This document shows, piece after piece, positions 56,740 through 64,000 of a DNA stretch of 64,000 nt. Every line of letters begins with the position of its first letter. Positions within the stretch are counted from its first letter, which is position 1. A program made the translations under genes and the position numbers. Origin of the DNA: Ariolimax columbianus (Eukaryota > Mollusca > Gastropoda > Stylommatophora > Arionidae); contig JAVGWX010000005.1 in the NCBI GenBank assembly GCA_036924085.1, positions 40,307,664-40,371,663 of the forward strand, given 5' to 3'. The notes below the pieces were generated by a model. The model was not told the origin of the DNA, made no database searches, and was given only the letters and a program-made list of their open reading frames with translations.

Positions 56740-57684
56740 GATTCAAAGAGGTTGATAATTATTACTGGCTCGACAAATTGTAATCCATCTCGTTGCCAGT
56801 ATTGTTTTTCTTCCCGCGGAGCACACACTTCTTCAACTGAATGTATATTTTTGAAAAGTGCTCACGTGTCAGCACTTCAACATCACACATTGTAAATGTC
56901 ATGCCCTGTTCTGTTCGGCAACTTGTCCTTTGACTTAGCCCACACAACCGATATATGGTTCAGATGCGCGTGCTGTGCAGGTAGTGGCAGAGAAGTGTGA
57001 CCGTACTCGTCAAAATTCACTTTTCCCTTAACTAGCCATGTCATATTTTGAGCTTTTGTATTTGATGCAGTTGGTATTCTGTCTTCCTCTGAAACTGCAT
57101 TGTGATAGGATGCATTATCTATTACTAATCATGACGGTTTATCCAGAATTAGAAGCAGATCATTCGTCACCCAGTACCTGAAAATGTGTCCATTCATTTC
57201 AGTGTGGCAGTCTCTACTGTAGGTGCTTTTTGATTGGAAAATACGTTCAGCGTCATGGAAACGTCCATTTTCACTGCATCCGGCATAAGCCAGTATAATG
57301 ATCTGTCCTTTGCTGCTTGGAATTTGTTTTTTCTGTTCACCGTCAACTGATTGCCAATCATTACCATAAGTGTTGTGGTAAGTATTGATCCAGGATTCAT
57401 CCAAGTATATTATATCATTGCCTTGCCTACGCCGTTCATCTGTCTCATGTGTTTGTTTCTGGTTGTAATCAAATGTGGCTTTTCATATATAATATTCACG
57501 CCGCCTGAAGTTTTCCTGACCCGGCGGCTCTTACAATTTTTCAAAGAGTACTTGTGGAAATTTCATACTGCAGTCAGATTGCAATGTTAATTTTAGTTTC
57601 ATCAACAGTTTCAAAATCTCCCGTTTTATGACATCTCTGTCGAAATCGCTAAATTTCCTTTTCCTGCCTTGCTTGATATATTAA
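56740..57684 (-). pseudogene. DDE-type transposase-like pseudogene
   Basis: Minus-strand reading: RKRKFSDFDRDVIKREI (about 57610-57665), a decayed middle, DIIYLDESWINTYHNTYGND (57350-57415, first catalytic Asp in YLDESW), SSKGQIIILAYAG (57283-57322), EMNGHIFRYWVTNDLL (57150-57200), a stop after LDKPS, then LVIDNASYHNAVSEEDRIP (second Asp in IDNASYH, about 57080-57128), LPLPAQHAHLNHI and VVWAKSKDKLPNRTG (56900-56960). The family is the DDE_3-like endonuclease proteins common in invertebrate genomes, by resemblance. One in-frame stop and several frameshifts. A SINE abuts its N-terminal end. Confidence 0.75.
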
Positions 57685-57935
57685 TTTTTTTTTGACGCTC
57701 GCCTTATTTCTTTGTTCCACAAGGCGGTGTGCGTTGCACTATGTTTATATTTGTGCGCCTGTCAGCTCAGTGCATTCAACTTTGGCATGCATTTTATGTA
57801 AGGGTCTGCTTTCTCCTGCCGTTTCTAAAAGTTTGCTTCCCCAGAGTAACAGCCGGTTATGTGATGAGAAGTAAACCTAGCACCTTCGTGTTGTGAGCCG
57901 TGTCACTTAACCACTAGCCCACGGCGTCCCCTTCA
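57685..57935 (-). mobile_element. SINE family 1, minus strand
   Basis: The reverse complement contains the A box (GGGCTAGTGGTTAAGTGACA), a degraded B box (GGTTTACTTCTC), the central block (GTTGAATGCACTGAGCTGAC) and the tail (AGAAATAAGGCGAGCGTCAA). It is older than the copies at 33145 and 36051. No certain TSD. Confidence 0.85.
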
Positions 57936-59324
57936 ACCTTACTTGAAATGAGAGCATTCTGAGTCCTGTCCAATACAACGGTAAAATAATGATCAATCCA
58001 GACTGAGCGCCAATTGCGTTTGTTTCTCTAGGTCATGAATATCGCAATGACCCATCTTAGATTCCCTGCGGAAAAAAAACTTGTATAGTAAAACGTTAAC
58101 CTTCTGGATTGTTATAAATGTACACTTCAAACTCATTTTTGAGATTCATATAAGTTTTGTAAAAGTAACTATATGTCACAATAACAACCCCACGAACTAT
58201 AATATCGGGATACACCTACAACTGAATGGCAGTTTCGCATGAATGACCTTGGTTGTTTTCCGCACTCGACAAAGTGTCTAATTTGTGCACGAGATAATCA
58301 GGAATTTGTTTTTAGCTCAGCTTATTTGAATGTCAAAACATATATTTTTAAAACAGTACGACTGTGTACCGTAAATGTGTTAAAATTATGTCAAATTCAG
58401 TGAGGTTGCTTTTAATTTAGCCTAATGAACACATTATTTAAAATACATCAAATTTCTTAGAGAAAAAGTATTTACTTAACGTCATTGATATTCTAAGGTT
58501 GCATGAGAAAAATTATAAATATACTCACACTTTGATGAATACAGTATAAATAACGATGTTTGAAAGTATCCATGCCCAGACAATTTAGCATCTTGACAAT
58601 TGTTTGGCCTGATGCTACAGAAATGATCACGAACACGTATCAAATCAGATCGGCTGCCAACACTACATTGATGGTCGGCTTTGTACTTCTTGATGTAATC
58701 CTTCACTTACAGCGTGCTCGTCCTCTAGTACCTCTGCAGTATACTTGTCCTTCCGGTATGGCTTTCAGCAGGGTATGTCTTTTGCTCAGACAAAAATAGC
58801 GTAAAGCTTGACTCTAGTTGCGTTCATCAACAACTTCTCAAAATACTTCTTGACTTGCTTTCTATTCGTTCCATGTGATAGTTGATATGTAACTATAAAA
58901 GCTTACATTCGTGTATTTAAAAAAAAAATCATAACCGTTGTACGTCATTTAGTCTTTTGAGCCAAATGATGAAAACACTGTTGAGAAGATCATGAGAAGA
59001 GTGGGGCGTATAAGGAAAGTATGCATTAGTCTTGTGAGCGTGTGGACTTCAGCAATGTCAAGTGTAAGCATGCATCACTTACCAGCTCAAGCAAGCCGAA
59101 GAGGTCAGTAGTTGGAGAGGACAGAACAGCAAGGACAATGATCTTTTAAGTTCAGGTAAATATTGACAAGGGCATGAAGTCAGCAGTAACATTGTACACC
59201 AACGGTAAATGAGAATCGGAAAAACGTTTAAATGCAGTTTTACAATAAAATCAATAACAGGCGATGATCGATGTTCCGACTATTTTTTTTTTTTTGCGTC
59301 GTTCGTTCCCAATCTCCCGGTACC
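57936..59324. other. No gene seen
   Basis: About 1.4 kb of AT-rich sequence. The first 100 bp might belong to the transposase pseudogene upstream of the SINE. A-run at 58920-58928 and T-run at 59284-59295. Confidence 0.4.
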
Positions 59325-59672
59325 AAGCTCAGAAAAGGGCTTTGCAAGTAGGATGATGTTGTGCGGAGAGCGGAATGCATTGTGTTGTAGTTTACAGCTT
59401 GACTACGATATTTGCACCTTTCGGTCCGACACATCCGACTTCAGCATGGCATTTCTTTGAGCCGGGTTAGCATTCCCTCTTTGATCCCTTCTCCTTAGCC
59501 AGTCTGCCCTGCTGTATCCTGTTATCCATGATCACCACGTGGATGTGGATAAGGATCTTGGCAGCTCTGAGTCGCTAGCCCTGATGCTAGCAGTCAGCTT
59601 TGGGTCACTGACCGCTACAGCTCATGCACTGCTCAGCATCTTGATCCCGTTTCGACCATTTAAGAAATGTAT
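59325..59672 (-). mobile_element. SINE family 2, minus strand
   Basis: The reverse complement starts GGGATCAAGATGCTGAGCAG and follows the copy at 9171-9523, with CCAGAGCTGCCAAGATCC-type, GGTGATCATGGATAACAGG, the central block (GCTGAAGTCGGATGTGTCGG, at 59411-59448) and CTTTTCTGAGCTTGG at the end. It lacks the GGTAGCGGGAG tail. Confidence 0.85.
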
Positions 59673-59849
59673 CAAGGGCCGGACGAAATATAAACAGCTC
59701 AGAAAACACGAACTAACTAAGTTGAATACGTCATTCAACAAGAAAATGAGAAATATAATGCAGAAAAACAATTAATAAAGCAAATTCAGAGGTCATGAAG
59801 CCATCAAATTAGGAATCGATAGCAAGTAATAATTTCAATCAATTCAAGT

Positions 59850-60290
59850 GTTGTCTTTGCAATCAACGCAGGTTGGCTTCAATGTATCCCTTATATTCAC
59901 TGCTTCCTGTCCTAACGGCGCACTCTGCTCTAATGAGATTAGTCCATCTGTTACTGTTGTTCTCCCACTTATATGTCACACGACCGTCAACCTTCCCCGT
60001 CAGTATTGTATTCAATAAAGTATCGCGTCTTTTTATATGACTAAAATATTTGACTTGCTTAATTTTAATGTCTGTCAAAATTCTCTACCTTTGCAAACTG
60101 TCGCCAGGACGTCGTTATTTGTTTGTTTCTCTTTTTAAAAAGGCGACACATTTCTCTGTAAAACCACATTTCGAGAACCTCTATTTCGTTTTCCAACTGT
60201 TTGTTCAAAGGCCATGCTTCTGCACCACATAATAATGTTGAATATACATAACACCTGACAATTGCAGCCGCCAAACTAGGAATCAAAGGC
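59850..60290 (-). pseudogene. LINE C-terminal part, minus strand
   Basis: The minus strand encodes YVYSTLLCGAEAWPLNKQL (about 60195-60255), ENEIEVLEMWFYREMCR (about 60140-60190), then DIKIKQVKYFSHIKRRDTLL (60010-60075), TILTGKVDGRVTYKWENNSN and a terminal YKGYIEANL. It matches 54309-54982. One frame change separates the two halves. Confidence 0.8.
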
Positions 60291-60404
60291 TAGTGACAGC
60301 TGTAAGCCTATGTTCAAATAAGGAGTTGGCTGCGAGTCACAGGTTGCAGAAATACATCTAAATTAAGAAACATTAAAGAGTGTGAGGTTCATACCTAAGT
60401 CCGA

Positions 60405-60620
60405 GATAACAATGCTGAGCAGTGGGTGACCTGTAGTGGTAGCGTCAGGGTCAGCGACCCAGAGCTGCCAAGACCCTTCTCCATGCTGAAGTCGGATGTG
60501 TTTGACCGAAAGGTGCAAATATCTCAGTCAAGCTGTTTACTACGACACAGCGGATTCTGTTCTCTGGACAACATTCTGCTACTTGCAAATCCCTTTTCGT
60601 GGCTTTGTAGCGGGGGTTTA
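60405..60620 (+). mobile_element. SINE family 2, internally shortened
   Basis: ATGCTGAGCAGTGGGTGACC, GCGACCCAGAGCTGCCAAGA, the central block GCTGAAGTCGGATGTGTTTG (60485 on), CTACGACACAGCGGATTC and CTTTTCGTGGCTTTGTAGCG. The section between the head and the central block (GGTGATC...ATAACAGG in other copies) is deleted. The 3' end passes without a break into the 30-bp array. Confidence 0.85.
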
Positions 60621-61737
60621 GAACGTCGAGGGCTTGGTACCGGGAGTTTAGAACGCTGAGGGCTGGGTAGCGTGAGTTTAGAACGTTGAAAGCTGGGTAG
60701 CGGGAGTTTAGAACGTTGAGGGCTGGGTAGCGGGAGTTTAGAACGTTCAGGGCTTGGTAGCGGGAGTTTAGAACGTTCAGCGCTGGGTAGCGGGAGTTTA
60801 GAACGTTCAGGGCTTAGTTGCGGGAGTTTAGAACGTTCGGGGCTTGGTAGCGGGAGATTAGAACGCTCAGGGCTTGGTAGCGGGAGTTTAGAACGTTGAG
60901 GACTTAGTAGCGAGAGTTTAGAACGCTCGGGGCTTGGTAGCGGGAGTTTAGAACGTTCAGGGCTTAGTGGCGAGAGTTTAGAACGTTGAGGGTTTGGTAG
61001 CGAGAGTTTAGAACGTTCGGGGCTTGGTAGCGGGAGTTTAGAACGCTGGGGGCTTGGTAGCGGGAGTTTAGAACGTTCAGGGCTTAGTAGCGGGAGTTTA
61101 GAACGTTCGGGGCTTGGTAGCGGGAGATTAGAAAGCTCAGGGCTTGGTAGCGGGAGTTTAGAACGACGAGGGCTTGGTAGCGGGAGTTTAGAACGTTGAG
61201 GGCTTGGTAGCGCGAGTTTAGAACGTTCAGGGCTTGGTAGCGAGAGTTTAGAACGTTGAGGGCTTGGTAGCGAGAGTTTAGAACGTTGAGGGCTTGGTAG
61301 CGGGAGTTTAGAACGTTGTGGACTTGGTAGCGGGAGTTTAGAACGTTGAGGGCTTGGTAGCGGGAGTTTAGAACGTTCGGGGCTTGGTAGCGGGAGTTTA
61401 GAACGCTGGGGGCTTGGTAGCGGGAGTTTAGAACGTTGATGGCTTGGTAGCGGGAGTTTAGAACGTTGAGGGCTTGGTAGCGGAAGTTTAGAACGTTCAG
61501 GGCTTGGTAGCGGGAGTTTAGAACGTTCAGGGCTTGGTAGCGGGAGTTTAGAACGTTCAGGGCTTAGTAGCGGGAGTTTAGAACGTTCGGGGCTTGGTAG
61601 CGGGAGATTAGAAAGCTCGGGGCTTGGTAGCGAGAGTTTAGAACGTTGAGGGCTTGGTAGTGGGAGTTTAGAGCGTTCAGGGCTTGGTAGCGGGAGCTTA
61701 GAACGTTCAGGGCTTAGTAGCGGGAGTTTAGAACGAA
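60600..61737 (+). repeat. 30-bp minisatellite grown from a SINE end, about 37 copies
   Basis: Unit GGCTTGGTAGCGGGAGTTTAG then AACGTTCAG (30 bp), repeated from 60600 to 61737 with little length variation. Variants GTTGAG, GTTCGG and GCTGGG in the last third recur in blocks. The same monomer occurs once at the 3' end of the SINE copy at 9171-9523 (9485-9511). It ends in AACGAACGACGAAGAAGAAG. Confidence 0.95.
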
Positions 61738-62339
61738 CGACGAAGAAGAAGAATATCTAAGTCTAAAATTTGAACCTTTCGCTAGTGATAGGTTCAAACC
61801 TATATTGAAGATAAGAAACGTTACATGGAATGGCTCTGACAAGTAATGTCGAGTTTTGTTTGTCCTAGCAGAAGAATTATAGCGGTCCGCCAGTTTCAAA
61901 ATGGCCCAAGTACTAAATTATATGTATGGTTCCCGCGTAATTAAAATATACTTGTCTTGTTGTTTTGATTATTTTCTGTATAAACAACAGGTCAAAACCA
62001 TATCAATAACAAACATAGTCCAACTATGTGTCACTGATAATATCAGTGATATGTAGGACAGCCTGACGTCTGACCATATCTGTGAGTTAACCTGTTTTAC
62101 CATTAAACTCCTTTTATTTGATTTAATCACAATCTAATGTGGAACCCTGGGACTTTGCACAGCACAGGCTGAGAAACCCCTAATTAGTGGATTGGGGCAG
62201 AAGCAGCAGCTGTGAATGAGCTGACAGCAGCAAGTGACTCATGGTTGGCTTATATGTTTTAGGATCAGTGATCTCCAACTGACCAAGATGTCTTTCCGTT
62301 TCTAAGTAGCGGCCCTAGAAACAGACTGCAACCATGTTG
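61738..62339. other. No gene seen
   Basis: No feature recognised. A short perfect stretch CACTGATAATATCAGTGATA near 62031-62050 can pair with itself (ATCACTGATATTATCAGTG). Confidence 0.4.
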
Positions 62340-62420
62340 ACTTGATAAGAGATTATGAAAACGGATGTATCGGGTTGAAAGGCGCATATATAGCAGGGTC
62401 ACTATTAACTACGACACAAC
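62340..62420 (+). repeat. SINE core remnant
   Basis: AAAACGGATGTATCGGGTTG, AAAGGCGCATATATAGC and TTAACTACGACACAACG resemble the central block and following part of SINE family 2. Ends unclear. Confidence 0.5.
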
Positions 62421-62639
62421 GTCACAAATGTCCTTTTTAGAAAGAACGCCAAAGAAGAACAAGAGAAAGAACAAGAAGAAGAAAAAGATTCAGATCTTGC
62501 ATGTTCAGAGACAAGGGCAGAGAAGCACACGTAACAACTCAACAAGCAAATACATTGACATACTAGCTACATAAAAACACTCCAAAGGAATAACACAGAC
62601 AAATGATCAACAGTTTATTTTACAAACTTTCCGTTATTA

Positions 62640-64000
62640 GGCCGAAATATTGTAGCATGTGAAATGGGATGGTAACGAAAGACAGCCTATGTCACTTATA
62701 CAACATTACGCTAGTACAAACCGCAAAAGTCACTACAGCATACATGAAAATCGCCAGTGATTTACAACACATTAATAACAGCACAAACATTGTGGCAGAA
62801 GAGCACATGATGGCAAATTTAACAATGACAGAAATTTTAGAGGCAATAATGGAATAACAAATGCAATTAAAACATGTCTGAGAACTAAGGCAAAAAAGCA
62901 GCTTTTGTAAGTCCTCAACTGCAGTTGAAAAAAACAATGTTGCAGCGCAGATGTGGAAGTAGGCCAAATTGATACCAGTTCCGAAGAAGGCTAAAGACCT
63001 AACAAACCGAAATGGCTACACACCCACCAGTTTACTTAGCTGCCTGGACAAACAGATGGAACACGAGGGAAATACTAGACTCATGTGGTACTTGGAAGAA
63101 AAACATATTTTGATTCCGCAACAAGCTGGGTCCCGCCAACATAGATTAACTGAAGATCAAATCTCCTACATTCCTCGGGAAATCGAAGGTGCTTTCATGG
63201 CCAAAAAAACATTTTCTTGTGATTTAGATGTATCTAGAAAAAGCATTCTGGAACTGAAAGTCAAGTTTGGTAGATGCCAAGTTTGCAGGAATGTACAAAT
63301 AGATCTGCTCCTACTAGAGAACAGAACCACTAGAGTCTAAGTCTAAAAAGACTAGCAGAAAGATGACTCAAGAACAAGGAGTGTCTCAAGGTAGAGTCTT
63401 GTCACACAAATTGTTTCTCAGTTATGTAAGCGACATAACAAAGAATTTCTCAAAGTGTGCATACAGTTCTGTTTTTGTAGATGACTTAGCTTTATGAAGA
63501 TCTGCAGAGAAAAAAATCACAACAAACAAACATTCTTATGCAGAACGATAAATCTTTGGAGGAGTGAGCCAAGACATAGTTAATTTCAATAAACGAGGGA
63601 GGGGGGGGGGGGGGGGGGGGGAGGATCCACATACAGCCTTTACCCTCTCAAAAATCACCGCAGGGCTCATATTTAAAGTTTAAGGAAAGAATGTTTCACA
63701 CGTATATGAAAACCCCAATTATTTTGGTACTACTTTTGATTGGCATTGCCATTACAGATTGAGCGAAACTAGATTCGAACAAAGCAACGAATGTCCATCA
63801 TGAAAAAACTTGCTGTCCCCTCGGATGGAGCAGATGCGCTTATTCTTCAGAAGCTGTACATTGGATATGTGCAGTCTTAGACTATGGCATTACGGCGTGG
63901 CCAAATCAAGTTTTGACAAAATCAGTAGAGTCAAGAATCAAGCAATGAAAATCATAACAGAGGATATGAAGTTCACACCAATTAAAGAACTAGAAATTAT
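62640..64000 (+). pseudogene. Old copy of the I-type LINE, cut by the window end
   Basis: Same order as the 27743-31652 element: EEHMMANLTMTEILEAIM (62802-62855), IPVPKKAKDLTNRNGYTP (62971-63025), RLMWYLEEKHILIPQQAG (63079-63130), EDQISYIPREIEGAF (63151-63195), EQGVSQGRVLSHKLFLSYVS (63373-63430), SVFVDDLAL (63470-63495; FADD changed to VDD) and KIITEDMKFTPIKELEI at the end. About 70 residues after KSPGK are missing, a G-run at 63600-63621 interrupts it, and stops are frequent. It is clearly older than the other three copies. Confidence 0.88.

Overview
This is a repeat-dominated stretch of an animal nuclear genome. The 18S rRNA fragment at 24927-26163 is a metazoan type. Its V4 region and the mix of tRNA-derived SINEs, RTE/CR1/I-group LINEs and mariners look most like a mollusc, perhaps a heterobranch gastropod; that assignment is an inference. 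A 100-N run at 13065-13164 marks a scaffold gap. I find no convincing host protein gene, no intact tRNA gene and no multi-exon gene. Almost everything recognisable is a mobile element, a tandem array or an rDNA fragment.

Layout. 1-5 kb: an unclassified dispersed repeat, a CCA-rich array, a LINE tail and a 67-bp array. 5-10.3 kb: decayed LINEs, one split by a SINE with a clear target-site duplication (TSD). 10.3-12.8 kb: a mariner relic, a long 29-bp array and a 390-bp hairpin-bearing repeat. 14.3-17.2 kb: two small arrays, the second interrupted by a CR1-like LINE and a mariner. 18.9-24.3 kb: a deleted mariner, a short I-type LINE insertion inside the unclassified repeat, and tail-to-tail LINEs. 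24.3-26.2 kb: rDNA spacer and the 5' two thirds of 18S, cut abruptly. 26.1-26.8 kb: a tandem array whose units each repeat about 60 nt of 18S plus a conserved hairpin. 27.7-31.7 kb: a nearly intact I-group LINE (endonuclease, RT, RNase H, Cys/His tail) broken by one extra base. 31.7-36.3 kb: nested LINEs and SINEs with exact TSDs. 37-45 kb: four large minisatellites, one interrupted by a LINE. 46.2-48.3 kb: a mariner with matching terminal inverted repeats (TIRs), split by a LINE. 48-60 kb: many LINE fragments, one with a twin-priming structure, SINEs and a DDE transposase pseudogene. 60.4-61.7 kb: a SINE whose 3' end has expanded into a 30-bp array. 62.6-64 kb: an old copy of the I-type LINE that runs off the window.

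How the parts relate. The I-type LINE has three relatives here (19.9, 34.1 and 62.6 kb) of different ages, so the family has been active over a long period. LINE proteins presumably mobilise the SINEs. Two SINE families with different heads and tails share a central domain of about 36 nt. The points most worth checking are the 18S/hairpin array beside the pseudo-18S, the shared SINE core, the SINE-born minisatellite, the 390-bp hairpin repeat and the nested mariner.
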